Positions 18,537-29,500 of a stretch of DNA of 64,000 nt are shown here, piece after piece. Source of the stretch: Gammaproteobacteria bacterium (GTDB lineage Bacteria; Pseudomonadota; Gammaproteobacteria; Pseudomonadales; Pseudohongiellaceae); contig DUBM01000001.1 in assembly GCA_012960305.1 (NCBI GenBank), positions 94,834 to 158,833 on the forward strand, in the 5' to 3' direction. Position 1 is the stretch's first letter, and each line of letters begins with the position of its first letter. The notes below the pieces were generated by a model that saw only the letters and a list, made by a program, of their open reading frames with translations, was not told where the DNA came from and ran no database searches. A program made the position numbers and the translations under genes.

Positions 18537-19565
18537 TTAGAGCTCAGATGTAGGCTCAGGAACTGCGTTTAATAGTTTTTGTATTACATCGTCTGTGGTA
18601 ATTCTTTCCGCCTCAGCATGGAAATTAAGAATAAGCCTGTGCCGCAATATAGATGGTGCTAAGGCTCGAACATCACCGTAGGAAACATTAAAACGACCCA
18701 AAAGCAGCGCTCTAACCTTACCGGCAAGAATTAGGTTTTGTGAGGCTCGAATACCCGCTCCCCAACTTACCCAATCCTTAATGAAATCAGGGGAAGTGTC
18801 TGATTGAGGCCTGGAAGCATGAACCAATCTAACGGCATACTGAATTACTGCTTCTGCTGCAGGAACCTGCCGTGCTATGCGTTGAAAATCCAAAATATCA
18901 TCGCCATTCAGCGGATGTGATAAGACAGCATCATTAGTTTGAGTAGTATTTCCCACCACCGTAACTTCATCGGCTTCAGACAAATAGCCTAATTCTATTT
19001 TGAACATAAATCTGTCTAATTGTGCTTCTGGTAAAGGATAGGTTCCCTCCAGTTCGATAGGATTCTGGGTTGCTAGTACAAAGAACGGCTTACCCATCGG
19101 ATGGGTAACACCTGCGGCAGTTACTTGCTTTTCTTCCATAGCTTCCAACAAAGATGACTGAGTTTTAGGTGGAGTTCTATTAATTTCATCGGCTAATAAA
19201 ATGCAGGTAAAAATTGGCCCCTTCACAAATTTGAGAGTACGCTTCCCATCGATCTCTTCAACAACTTCGGAGCCTACTACGTCTCCTGGCATTAGATCGG
19301 GTGTAAATTGAATACGACTGAAATCAACCTGAAGAATATCAGCCACTGTCTTAATCAGAAGAGTCTTGGCCAAACCTGGAACCCCAGTTACCAGGCAATG
19401 TCCGCCGGCAAACAAGGCTATGAGCAATTCATCTATAATTTCTTCCTGACCAATAATAATTTTTTTAATTTCGGCAACAATTTGATCTCGACCCTCTTGC
19501 ATGCGGGTGACCAGAGCCAAATCATCCTGATCCTCAATTGCTACTACTTCTTCTATTTCTGCCAT
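18537..19565 (-). CDS. MoxR-family AAA+ ATPase
   Basis: A chaperone-like AAA+ ATPase of the MoxR class. The Walker A is G61-VPGLAK-T68, Walker B is LLADEINR with D126-E127, the sensor-1 region is FFVLATQNP, and the family block PLPEAQLDRFMF is intact. At 342 aa it is of normal size with a C-terminal lid (RALAPSILRHRLILNF). It ends 102 bases before the DUF58 start and starts 15 bases after the DUF4159 gene. MoxR proteins typically act with vWA partners to mature or gate complexes; here several vWA-bearing neighbours are available. Confidence 0.95.
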   Translation of the reverse strand: MAEIEEVVAIEDQDDLALVTRMQEGRDQIVAEIKKIIIGQEEIIDELLIALFAGGHCLVTGVPGLAKTLLIKTVADILQVDFSRIQFTPDLMPGDVVGSEVVEEIDGKRTLKFVKGPIFTCILLADEINRTPPKTQSSLLEAMEEKQVTAAGVTHPMGKPFFVLATQNPIELEGTYPLPEAQLDRFMFKIELGYLSEADEVTVVGNTTQTNDAVLSHPLNGDDILDFQRIARQVPAAEAVIQYAVRLVHASRPQSDTSPDFIKDWVSWGAGIRASQNLILAGKVRALLLGRFNVSYGDVRALAPSILRHRLILNFHAEAERITTDDVIQKLLNAVPEPTSEL

Positions 19566-19580
19566 TTGTTATTCCCGTCT

Positions 19581-20405
19581 TCAGTGACTAAATGCATAAA
19601 TTAAAAAGTTAATGCCTATCTTATAAGCTTCGTTGGTATATTTTGTAGGGTAGGCTTCATAGAAAGTATGCTCCCAGCCATCACCTAAATCTGTATTGTA
19701 ATTCGCAACCATCATCACCCTGCCATCATCATCCAGAACTGCGTATACCTCAGGAGGATAGCTAGGATCGTCAATTTTCATGAATCCACCGTAATCCCAA
19801 GTCACCATTCGCCCTGGCACCTGAGCTATCTCATCAATATCGAAAAAGATATGGAAAATCTCATGATTTGTGTCCAATTTTACAATTTCCCGGTCGGGGA
19901 AAATTTTGCCTATCTCCATGAACATGTCATCAAGGTGGGGTTGTCCCCAAAAATCATCAACCATAATAAAGCCACCGCGGAACATAAATTCGCGCATAAT
20001 TTCAATTTCTTCCGGAGTAAAATTCGGGCCGCTATAAGAAGAGCCAATGGGAACTCGTTTCCAGTTCATATATAGAAATATATGTTCGTAGAGTACAGGG
20101 TCCGTTAACTGAATATATTGATAGTTGCGCGGATTAGTATCGACGTTTGTGTAGCGCTGGACCCCTCGTAGAAAATTTTCGTCAGAGTCTGGATAGTCCG
20201 TATCCCACCAACCGCCTCGGCGACCAAAGCCACGCTGACCCCCGCGGTGATTGGTGTACTGCCCTCGAACCCAAGTAAATTCCGTAACATCGGTACCGTA
20301 AATCGAAATGTTTTCATTATCTTTAAATTGCAACACTTGAGCTGATGAACTGATACTAAAAAGTAACAGCCAGGCGCCTAACAATGTGGGTAAAACTTTC
20401 CCCAC
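19581..20405 (-). CDS. DUF4159 domain protein, exported
   Basis: A 274-residue protein with a signal peptide (residues 1-22, cleavage near SSA) and a DUF4159 domain. Characteristic features are an N-terminal FTWVRGQY, a central MREFMFRGGFIMVDDFWG and an LDTNHEIFHIFFDI strand. The domain is thought to have a GATase1-like fold and is found in MoxR/DUF58 gene clusters. A glycine/arginine-rich stretch around residues 52-66 looks like a flexible loop. It starts at GTG 20405, overlapping the stop of the TPR peptidase gene by one base, so the two are coupled. Molecular function is unknown. Confidence 0.88.
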   Translation of the reverse strand: MGKVLPTLLGAWLLLFSISSSAQVLQFKDNENISIYGTDVTEFTWVRGQYTNHRGGQRGFGRRGGWWDTDYPDSDENFLRGVQRYTNVDTNPRNYQYIQLTDPVLYEHIFLYMNWKRVPIGSSYSGPNFTPEEIEIMREFMFRGGFIMVDDFWGQPHLDDMFMEIGKIFPDREIVKLDTNHEIFHIFFDIDEIAQVPGRMVTWDYGGFMKIDDPSYPPEVYAVLDDDGRVMMVANYNTDLGDGWEHTFYEAYPTKYTNEAYKIGINFLIYAFSH

Positions 20406-23110
20406 TAATCCGTTCCCCCATCAAGTGACTGCAATAGAACTTCCTGTGCGCGACGATAGCTGGGTGCTATTTCCAGGGCAGAGAGCACATTCTGGCGAGC
20501 TTCATCGAGTTGACCATTGCGCAAATAAGCCTCTGCTAAGTCAGTCTTAGACTCTACCGGATCATTAAAGTCCAATTTCGCTAGCACCTCATACTCGGTT
20601 ACCGCCAAAGCACTGTCTTCGATACTTTCTGCATAGCGTGCCTTCAGCTGGTGAACATCAATGCGATATGGATCAACCTGAATAGCCCGGTCGATGTAGT
20701 ATTCAGCCTCCTGGTAATCTTCTTGTTCCAATGCAGCTGCAGCGAGGATTATAGCGGAATCATAATCATGCTGAAGATTCTCTAACAGAATAGCAAGCCA
20801 CTCTAATTGGGCCTCTTGGTTATCTTCTGCTTCATATATTTGTGACATTACCAAAGCTGGGCTTGGGTAACCGGTATAGCTTGGTAACAAGTTATGTGCT
20901 TCCTCTAATGAAAGCTTGGCTTCGCCGAAGGCTTCTTCTTTAAAAAGCACAATACCCAATTGTAAGTGGGCTTGAAAATCGCGAGGATTTTCCTCAACTC
21001 GTGCACGCATATGTTGTTTAAGCGAAGCATTATTATAAAGCTCAGCGAGAATTGCGCTGGAGTTTTCCTTTACACCATGACCATGACCCTCACCTTCGTC
21101 GGGAACATCCTCCGTATGAACATAGACATTAATTTCTTCAACCCGACGATCTATCCAGGCTCTAAAGCTGGAATCAAATTGATCTAGGGAGGCATCAAAT
21201 ACTTCAGAAAACCTTTCGCTATCTTCTTTAATCAAGCCGTATTGGTAAACTAAATCCACCAGCTTTTCGAATCCATATTCTTCAGCAATGAAATCGACAA
21301 CCAAATAAGATTGGAAATAGGCAAATCCTAAATCTGCATTATTTCTAGCTCCAGAGAATCCAGAATTAAGTTCTGCAATGTGTAGCAGTTTGTCTTGTCC
21401 TGCGGCACGGACCAAGTCTAACCCTTGACGACGTCCCCAGTAAGGGCGCCCCTCCCTTTCTTCCCAAACTGAGATACCTTCGGACAACCAACGCGGCATT
21501 CTATTAGCCGTCATCTGCAATGTTATGACATGCATAAATTCATGCCATACGATTTCCTGCCAGTTAGCTGACAGAGTATCCGGTGAAATCAGCGTCACGA
21601 CCTTGCCAAAACAAATTCCTACCAAGGGCCCAATATCAGGCAGACCGACAGAGCGCACGGCAAAATCTTCACTTTTATCAAAGACTTCGATAAGAATTGG
21701 GCCTTCTGGCTCGAAATTGTATTTCGTCGTAAGCGTATCCCAACCTTCTTCTAAAAGTGGCGCCAAATAAGGCCAGAGAATATCGGCATCGTTCTGACTC
21801 ATGTGTACTTTAAAGTGTTCACTTTCAAGAGTGGCATATGTCTCCAGCGTGTCGAATACTTTCAACATATTGGAAGTCATCACATTAAAAGGATCATTCT
21901 CGTAGCCAATTTCCAGATTGACTTTACCCTCTTCTTCCTCTCCTAAACGAATCAGATTGCTGCCAAGCAAAGTATAACCCTGCCAATACTCTGGGTCTGC
22001 CGCTATGGCTGCACGAGCATACTGAATAGCTTCAGTGAATAAGTAATTATTACCAAAAGTGTCTGCTATATCACCGAGAAATTGCGGGTTGTCTGGACTA
22101 AAGCTATAGACTCGATCACGATAAGTGGCGAAGTCATCTGTTCTCTCTTCAAGTGCAGCTTGTGCTGCTAGTACGCTTAGTGTTTTTAGTGATTCTGGAT
22201 TAAGAGCCAGTACTTTGGTGAAGTAATCTTCCGCCTCTTCTTCTCGACCATTGACCAGCAGTAGCTGACCATAAGTTTCCATAGCATCAATAGAATTTGG
22301 ATTGATCGCCAAGGCACGCTGTAAAGCGCGTTCATCTCCGATAACTCGTGCGATGCCAACTAAGGCGTCGGTGTAACGGCTATTGATGTCCAGAGCCTCT
22401 TGATAGGATCGTTCCGCATCACTGGCGTTGTATTTCTCGAGAAAAAGATCACCCCAAAGAACATGCGCCTCCAGGTTATTCGGGTTGGCTCGGGTGGCTT
22501 CATTAAAAAGGCTATTGGCATCATGAAAATTGCCCATAAGCCAACTCGCGAGAGCGACCATCGCCACATCTTCGGAGCTAAACACCAAACCATTGTTATA
22601 ACGTTGCACAGCTTGATCAAGAAATTGATAGGCCAAGGATTTATTGCCAGTAAATTTCAGTAAACTACCATATTGAACCAGAGTACGAACCGGTGGGTCT
22701 CCGAGACCATCAATAATAGCTGCTAGAATGACCAAGGCTTCAACCGACTGACCAACACTTCGTTTTACCTCTGCTAGTTGTGTGCTGAGCAAGGGGAAAT
22801 TTGCATACTCTTCATCAACTATGCCTGACTCTACGATGCGCATCGCTTCTTGATAATTACCCATCATGGAATAAGCAACACTTGCGCCTACCAAACCTTC
22901 ACTTCTATCGAGGCCATCCGTCAATAGAAACACATCTGCCGCAGCCGCATAGGAGCCGGTTAACAGAAGTTGCTCACCACGAAATAGTGGCGCATCGCCG
23001 ATATTAGTTTGGCTGTCCTGGGCATGGGACGAGAGACTGACTGCACTGAGTAACAGCAAAGCCAAAGCAATAAAGCGTTGAGCGCGAAATTTATTATTCA
23101 ACTTGTTCAT
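20405..23110 (-). CDS. TPR-rich exported gluzincin metallopeptidase-like protein
   Basis: A 901-residue exported protein (signal peptide 1-30, ending SSHAQ). Repeated TPR motifs (such as ALDINSRYTDALVGIARV) fill most of residues 35-440 and again 690-890. Between them is a peptidase-MA-like domain with HExxH at H523-E524-F-M-H527 and a third ligand glutamate E544 in RWLSEG, the arrangement of gluzincins. It therefore could be a working zinc protease on periplasmic clients, with the TPRs binding partners. It is flanked by the C13-like gene (17-base overlap) and the DUF4159 gene (1-base overlap). Confidence 0.88.
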   Translation of the reverse strand: MNKLNNKFRAQRFIALALLLLSAVSLSSHAQDSQTNIGDAPLFRGEQLLLTGSYAAAADVFLLTDGLDRSEGLVGASVAYSMMGNYQEAMRIVESGIVDEEYANFPLLSTQLAEVKRSVGQSVEALVILAAIIDGLGDPPVRTLVQYGSLLKFTGNKSLAYQFLDQAVQRYNNGLVFSSEDVAMVALASWLMGNFHDANSLFNEATRANPNNLEAHVLWGDLFLEKYNASDAERSYQEALDINSRYTDALVGIARVIGDERALQRALAINPNSIDAMETYGQLLLVNGREEEAEDYFTKVLALNPESLKTLSVLAAQAALEERTDDFATYRDRVYSFSPDNPQFLGDIADTFGNNYLFTEAIQYARAAIAADPEYWQGYTLLGSNLIRLGEEEEGKVNLEIGYENDPFNVMTSNMLKVFDTLETYATLESEHFKVHMSQNDADILWPYLAPLLEEGWDTLTTKYNFEPEGPILIEVFDKSEDFAVRSVGLPDIGPLVGICFGKVVTLISPDTLSANWQEIVWHEFMHVITLQMTANRMPRWLSEGISVWEEREGRPYWGRRQGLDLVRAAGQDKLLHIAELNSGFSGARNNADLGFAYFQSYLVVDFIAEEYGFEKLVDLVYQYGLIKEDSERFSEVFDASLDQFDSSFRAWIDRRVEEINVYVHTEDVPDEGEGHGHGVKENSSAILAELYNNASLKQHMRARVEENPRDFQAHLQLGIVLFKEEAFGEAKLSLEEAHNLLPSYTGYPSPALVMSQIYEAEDNQEAQLEWLAILLENLQHDYDSAIILAAAALEQEDYQEAEYYIDRAIQVDPYRIDVHQLKARYAESIEDSALAVTEYEVLAKLDFNDPVESKTDLAEAYLRNGQLDEARQNVLSALEIAPSYRRAQEVLLQSLDGGTD

Positions 23111-24188
23111 TGAATTGTCCTGTTGTTCTTGCCAAATCCACTAACAACTCTTGGAGTTGCTGCCAATAATCTGCTTCTAGAAAATCCGCCTTGCGGCCAC
23201 GAAGAATGAAAACTGATCTCTCAATTTCCTGCATACGGCCTTTGAGTTCGACAGCTCTAGCTGACATGCCTTCACTGCTATCGTTGAGTCCATCGATATA
23301 GGCAATTTCCGCAAGCCGCCCATCAGCAACATCTGCTGTAGGTTCGAGAGCAAACAGGGAATCACCATTATCATCAAGACCGGCATGTTCTGAGGCGAGC
23401 CTGCCTTGTTCTTCATACCAAGCTTCTACATTGCTCTTGGCATAATTAAAAGCTTCAAGCATTGATACTCTATTGTTCTTATCGCGATCACCGTTGCGAC
23501 CGTCTAGTGCTTCAATGAAGTAACGGGAGAAAACCGGATCATATCTTTCAGAGGAAGAGCGTGTAGATGAAATAACGACCCGGCCTTCACTGGACAGAGA
23601 TACTGAAAAACCATAGCTAGCACTGGTAGTGTTAACAATTATCATGTCCTGTTCATCGAACTGATCGAGAATCCCAGCAAATTCAATTCCGGTAATATCA
23701 GGACCAACAATATTAAATTTTGATTCTTCTTCTGCACCAGAGCCGTGACCAATTAAAAATATAGTAATTTGATCACCAGTTTTTACTTTCTCTCGCAGCG
23801 CCGAAAATTGCTCCTGAATACCTTCAATATCACAGGCTGCATCTATACGCTCACCACCAATTATGGAGCTGTCTCCATTATCGTAAAGTAAGCTTATCGA
23901 ATCTCTGTCATAGCCATAATCGCGAGCTAAAATATCGTGGAGAGAGAAGGCCCACTGCCTGAATTGTGAAATAGAATCACTACCAACCGAAGGACCGGTC
24001 ATAATAACAGCGTATTTAGTAGCATCAGCGCGATCTAAAAAATACTCATTACTGTTTTGGGCAACTTCATTCTGCGCAAATAAACTACCAACCAAAAGAC
24101 TATTACTAATAACTATAAACAAGCTAAACCGACTCAACAATCGAATCAAATTATTTCCCTGCTTACTATGCTTTCTAGTTTCTTTCAT
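23094..24188 (-). CDS. C13/caspase-like fold protein lacking the canonical cysteine, exported
   Basis: A secreted or periplasmic protein resembling clan CD (legumain C13/caspase) peptidases. A histidine motif FLIGHGSG and an FNIVGPDITGIEFAGIL helix lead to the strand IIVNTTSASYGF, where cysteine peptidases have a Cys (for example NACYSG). Here S/A replace it, so the classical nucleophile is absent. A later acidic DRDKNNRVSMLEAFNYAK follows. I prefer ATG 24188 over the longer start because AGGAC lies about 8 bases before it and the signal peptide (hydrophobic FSLFIVISNSLLVGS) follows. Length from there is 364 aa. The 3' end overlaps the TPR gene. Confidence 0.75.
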   Translation of the reverse strand: MKETRKHSKQGNNLIRLLSRFSLFIVISNSLLVGSLFAQNEVAQNSNEYFLDRADATKYAVIMTGPSVGSDSISQFRQWAFSLHDILARDYGYDRDSISLLYDNGDSSIIGGERIDAACDIEGIQEQFSALREKVKTGDQITIFLIGHGSGAEEESKFNIVGPDITGIEFAGILDQFDEQDMIIVNTTSASYGFSVSLSSEGRVVISSTRSSSERYDPVFSRYFIEALDGRNGDRDKNNRVSMLEAFNYAKSNVEAWYEEQGRLASEHAGLDDNGDSLFALEPTADVADGRLAEIAYIDGLNDSSEGMSARAVELKGRMQEIERSVFILRGRKADFLEADYWQQLQELLVDLARTTGQFNEQVE

Positions 24189-24239
24189 GTTGTTTTGTCC
24201 TGATCTCATATTTATGTGTTGTGAGCGCTCGACCAGCCT

Positions 24240-26543
24240 CTATGACAATCCCTTCATACGCCTTGCTATCCAATCTACGCAAAGCAGAGAAATTAACAAA
24301 GCTAACAACCATGGTCTATCCCATAGATCGATCTGTATTTCCCGCGAATAAGCGTTGGGAGTAAATTCTATGGCACTAACAATATCTGTAGAATCCGCCA
24401 GATTAAAAAAAGCACCTCCGCTGGCTTCGGCAATGCGGGCCATTAGACCGCTATCCATTTCGGCATTGGTGTATTCACGCAGAGAGGGAGTTACCACGAA
24501 TGCTGCTCGTTTCTCAGAACCGTCTGCTGCGGCATTCCCCGCGGCACTCGCCACATCTATCAGCATGCTATAGACACCTTCTTCCTCAACTGTAAAGCTG
24601 GAACGATAAACACCATCTTTTTCGATATCCCATTCCATCGGAATATCTGTCAGCGCGGCCAAGGGATCTTCTGTTTGCATCCACAACGTGGCATCATTAT
24701 CCGGTTCATATTCATCGTTAAGCACAGTAGCGGTAACATTAACTTCATCACCAACATTGTAAAACTCGCGATCGAAATCGATACTGATTCTTTCTGGTGC
24801 CGACACTGACAACCAACGCAGTAATTGTCGCCAGAGGGTTTCATGGGATTGGTCTCCAGAGGGCAGCATCATTTGCCAACGCCAGGTACTTGCAGTGGCA
24901 ACTGATATGGAGCGACCGCTACCATAACGTTGTGAGGCGATAACTGGTATGGCTTGATTTTGATACTGCAACAATGGATGCTCTACTAAAACGGTGGCTC
25001 CGGGTTTTATACGCCCTGTGACATAAACACCTTGTAACTCTGGTAGCTGTTGCCAAAGACGTCGGTTTTCTGCGTCTTCACTAGCTAAACGCAATAAAGG
25101 TGAGAACTCTCCATTATTAGTTACGCGGGGATAGTAGAGTTCACCAGTCAGGTGCTTACCACGACGCAAACCGCCGCGCAGATGTGCTGGTAGGAAATTT
25201 TCTTCAACCAGAGAGATAGGCAACATATCGGCAATAGGTGTACTCACAAAACCTTCATCAACCATGCCACTCATCAAGAAGCCGCCACCACGTTCAGCGA
25301 CAAAGTCTTCAATCATTTGTAATTGATCTGCATTGAAAAAACTTTCTTCGATGTCGCCAAGAATAATGGCTTCATACTGATAAAGTTCTTCCTTATCTGT
25401 AGGAAAACCACTGCTTAGCTCAGTGGGCGATTCAATACCTTGTCGGTAATATTTTTCAGGGCCAGTTTGTAAATAAGTTGCCAGACGCAAAGAGTTATCG
25501 CCCTCAAGCGCTCGGCGAATAAATTTGTACTCATTACGTGGGTGTCCTTCAATGTAAAGAATATCTAGGGGAGCTTTCTCGGTATTGTCTACCAAAAAAC
25601 TATAGCTGTTGTTCTCGCCAATAATCTCGTCAGTTTGCAATTCAACATTAAGATCATAGACAATCAGTTCAGGGCGTTCCGGTGTTAATTCTAATTCGAA
25701 ACGTCTAGTAACACCTTCAGCTCCTAGAGTTACAACATCGGATACAACCATTATTTCGCCGTCATTGATAGAAAGCTCAATTTCCTGGCCTTCATAGCCT
25801 TGATGATTCACTGCTACTTCAACGGTAAATACCGATCCTTCCAATACAGTTTTTGCAGCACTAACATCGACGATGCCGATATCCTGAGGAATATTTTCCT
25901 GACCGACTCCTAAGGTGAAAATAGGAATTTGCCGGACACCAAAATCTTGTGCCGCAATAACAGGGTCTACATCACTGTTATCTGCACCGTCACTGATCAA
26001 TACTAACCCACCCAAGGGCAGACCATTTAACTGATCATTAACATAACTCAAGGCCTGACCAATTGACGAAGCAGTGCCTTCTTCACTTAAATTATCAATA
26101 CCAGCTATTCGTTGGGTTTCCTTGTCGAATCTAAAAATACGAACCTGAAACGAATTCGACAACTCATCTAATAAACCGCCATCAAAAAGTGCCTCCTCGA
26201 CTGCCGCTCGACGAGTAATATTCCCTTCAACATCTTCGATCGACATGCTTTGGGAGTCATCGATTAAGACTCCTAAGTAAGTTTCCTGGGAAGAAACTTG
26301 TAAGGTATTTATTACGGGGCGCAACAAACAGAAAAGCAGAATGATCAATACGCAGGATCTAACACCAACGAAAAAAGACTTCCACCCCATGCTGAGTTGT
26401 CGGGTTGTTTTAAAATAGGTAAACCAAACGCCGATAATAATTAAAACGATGAAAAGGAAGAATAAATACGGACTGATACCGTAGGCAAAACTGAAAGTGC
26501 CTCCTTCTAATGCGTTAAAAAAATTAGGTTCAGTATATTGCAT
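24240..26543 (-). CDS. vWA / GATase1-like membrane protein
   Basis: A 767-residue integral protein. Two TM segments (about 25-42 and 58-75) precede a vWA domain with MIDAS D95-D-S97-Q-S99. A GATase1-like region follows (DILYIEGHPRNEYKFIRRAL, then FVAERGGGFLMSGMVDEGF). A beta-sandwich-like stretch and a C-terminal TM (LLALLISLLCVDWI) end it. This architecture is the usual companion of BatA and DUF4175 proteins. The gene starts 2 bases after the DUF4175 stop. The role is probably to present a vWA domain and an exposed periplasmic region as part of the MoxR complex. Confidence 0.87.
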   Translation of the reverse strand: MQYTEPNFFNALEGGTFSFAYGISPYLFFLFIVLIIIGVWFTYFKTTRQLSMGWKSFFVGVRSCVLIILLFCLLRPVINTLQVSSQETYLGVLIDDSQSMSIEDVEGNITRRAAVEEALFDGGLLDELSNSFQVRIFRFDKETQRIAGIDNLSEEGTASSIGQALSYVNDQLNGLPLGGLVLISDGADNSDVDPVIAAQDFGVRQIPIFTLGVGQENIPQDIGIVDVSAAKTVLEGSVFTVEVAVNHQGYEGQEIELSINDGEIMVVSDVVTLGAEGVTRRFELELTPERPELIVYDLNVELQTDEIIGENNSYSFLVDNTEKAPLDILYIEGHPRNEYKFIRRALEGDNSLRLATYLQTGPEKYYRQGIESPTELSSGFPTDKEELYQYEAIILGDIEESFFNADQLQMIEDFVAERGGGFLMSGMVDEGFVSTPIADMLPISLVEENFLPAHLRGGLRRGKHLTGELYYPRVTNNGEFSPLLRLASEDAENRRLWQQLPELQGVYVTGRIKPGATVLVEHPLLQYQNQAIPVIASQRYGSGRSISVATASTWRWQMMLPSGDQSHETLWRQLLRWLSVSAPERISIDFDREFYNVGDEVNVTATVLNDEYEPDNDATLWMQTEDPLAALTDIPMEWDIEKDGVYRSSFTVEEEGVYSMLIDVASAAGNAAADGSEKRAAFVVTPSLREYTNAEMDSGLMARIAEASGGAFFNLADSTDIVSAIEFTPNAYSREIQIDLWDRPWLLALLISLLCVDWIARRMKGLS

Positions 26544-26545
26544 TG

Positions 26546-29500
26546 CTACTGGGCCGATTCAGCTGATTCCTGGTTTTCTGACAACACACGATAGTATTCC
26601 TCGACTAGGTCGCGGTACTCGTCGGGAATATCTTCATCAACAGAGGCGTAAAGCTTATTATTAATGTTATCCAGTTCGGCCTGTGCTCTAAGAGCACCTT
26701 CGAGTTCGAGGATAGGCTGTAAGAGCTGCCTGAATAGCTCGGGTTGGCTTAAAAAGTCTTCAATATCCTGTTGGGTTAACTGCTGCCGAATGGACCTGGC
26801 ATTTCCCATTGCAGAATTATTACCAGAAGTGTCAATAGTGCCACCACGGCCTACTTGGTCTTGGTTACCGCCACCGGCACTAGCCTGCTGCGAACTTTGC
26901 TGGCCTTGGCCCTGCCCTTGCTGTCCCTGCTGACCTTGCTGCCGCGGCTGTTGGTTTTGTTGCTGGCCAATTTGGCGTTGTCCACCCCGCTGGGGACCCC
27001 GGGATTGGGCTTGTTGTTGCAGTTGTTGGGTAAGCTGCTGAGCTAATTGCTGAGTTCTCTCTAATTGATCCCGCATAGCACGAATAGAAGGAGTGCCATC
27101 TTCACTTGCTTGCAGACCATTTTCATTGAATGCCAATGCCTGTTGCTCTAAGTCTTCTATTTGCTGTCGCAGGGATTTTGCATCTCTTGCCGCTTGCTGC
27201 AGTTGATCGGATGGGCTTGCAGTACTTGATGGATTGAGCGCAGCAAGTCCCTGGGCAAAGTCTTCAATCTCTTCTTCAAGGTCAGCCTCTATATCAACGG
27301 AGAGATTAACCATGCCATTGCGGAGTACCCTATTGCTAGTTTGCATCTCTTCACGAATCGGGCGCAAATCTCTAGTTGCTTCCTGAGCCTGAGACATTAA
27401 GCGCTGATCATCGTTATCGCCACGAGCGATAATTGCTCGAAGCATGTCTTCTATTTCCTCGAGGTCTTTTTGCTGTTGCTGCTGCAACTCTATCAACTCT
27501 TGCATATCACCATCGTTACGGATTTCCTGACGAGTCTGACCTAAGCCTTGCTCTCTTGTTGTTTCCTGCAAAGCGTCTTGTAGTTGCCGTTGTTTTTGCA
27601 GCAGTTGCTGACCACGCTGTCCGAGGTTTTGCGCTAATTGATTAACTGAACGATCAGATTGCTTATTCAATTCACGCTGTTGTTGTCTTAAATTTTCTAG
27701 AGCCTTTTGACTGCGTGCGGCTGCTATAGAAGCCGTTTCACTCTTCGATGCTTCCTGCATTTGTTGTGCTGCGCGCTCCAGAGCTGTTTGTCGCTGTTGA
27801 CCACCACTCGATGAAGAACTGCTAGAAGCCTGTGACTGGGAGCTCTGTTGCTGCGACTGTGACATCTGCTGAGCTAATTGTCCCACTTCGCGACTCAACT
27901 GCTCCTGCTGGCGCATAAGCCGCTCAAGCTCACGACGTTTTTGTTCTTCGGTCATCTGTTCTTCACGCCGAGCTAAATTTCGTTGTGCTCGAGTAAGGCC
28001 TTCTTGACGTCGCGCTAATTCTTCAAGTTTGTTTGCTTCTTCTGAATTCTGGGCACCACCACCAGGACTGCTTGGGGTTTCATAGCGGTTTTCAAGTTGA
28101 CCCATTTCCATTTCAAATAATTCACGTAGATCTTCACGCTCTTGTTGGGCGCCACCGCCACCCCCACCGCCTTGCTGCATACTAATTTGGGTACGGTTAA
28201 TATTGGCTTCGGCTTTTAATATGTATTGCAGTGCTAATTGTTCTGGGCGGAGGGCACTGGTGACCTGTTCAAGGTCCAACTCTCCCGCTGCCAAATTCAT
28301 CTGCTCTATAGCCAGGGATAAATTCTCTACAGCAGAGTCATAACTATCGTCAGAAAAATTTAATCTCTCTGCCAAGCGATCGATAGACATGCGAGCCCGC
28401 CCGGCAGCCTCTTTTTGTGATTCAGCGATAATTTCAGCATCTGCGGTAAAGTCTTCTGCAGTAACCTGGTTCTGTCTGTTCTTTAGTTTCCAAGTTGCCG
28501 CAATGATATCTTTTTGTACAGCTACCAGTGCGCTGCTATCACCACCGCCCCCGCCGCCGCCAGCACCTTGCGCGCCTGAGCGCCTGAACTCTTGATCTGT
28601 TGGTATCACTTGGAGGAAATAAATGTCTGAAATGACTTCGTTCGGGCCTTCAATGTCATTGTTGTCAGCAAGAGTGAGAAAGTAGCTAACAAAATCCCCT
28701 GGCTCTACATCGAGGTCTTCTAGATAAATTAGTTCATTTCCGGATACTGAGAGAACATTTAGCTCAGGCAGAAAATTGACTTCCACCTCATCTGCCCCAA
28801 CAACGCTATAGTTCAAATTGAAACGACTGAGGCCATAATCGTCGGTGGCATCTATTTCCAATACGACCTCTTCCAAAGGCATAACATCTTCATCCTTGCC
28901 TGGTCGAATCAATTTCAGTTCTGGAGGATTGTCGTCAATCGAACGAATAAAGTAGTCAAGCGGATTCGCACTTTCAAGATTAGAAAAATCTGCCGCAGCG
29001 ATACGGTAAACGCCATCTTGGTTAACGGTAAAACTCGCGATGCCTATATTACCATCTATATCTAGTTGTAAGTCTGCATAGGGTGAAAGGGGGTCCAGTC
29101 CTTCATCGTCATTAGAGAAACTCTCTTCAAATTGCAGATTGGCAGTGGCAATAGCTTTGTTGAAAGTAACGGTTAATTCAATGTTCGTTCCCTCGGGCAC
29201 AATTATATCGCCGCTGTCTTCTTCGATTGCATCCTCTATACCGGTGTAGTCTGGATAATCGTAGGCGATATCAATTTGTTCTACCTGCGGCAAATCAAAG
29301 AGTGAAATTCTATGCTGTGTGGAATTTTGCTCTCCCCGCTCAATAAAACTGACATAGTAAGTAGTGTCCTCTTCTAGCGAAGGAATATAATAGCTAAATG
29401 AAGCGCTCTCACTGCCACTGCCATCACGGACCATGGAGTAATCCCTCCAGTTCACATTGTCGTCTTGCAAACGTAGATTAATTGATCCTGGAACCGCATT

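Noticed and set aside
26664..27046. Plus-strand frames rich in leucine/proline/cysteine opposite the Gln-rich tail
   Set aside because: They arise from the complement of the CAG/CAA repeats of the DUF4175 gene.
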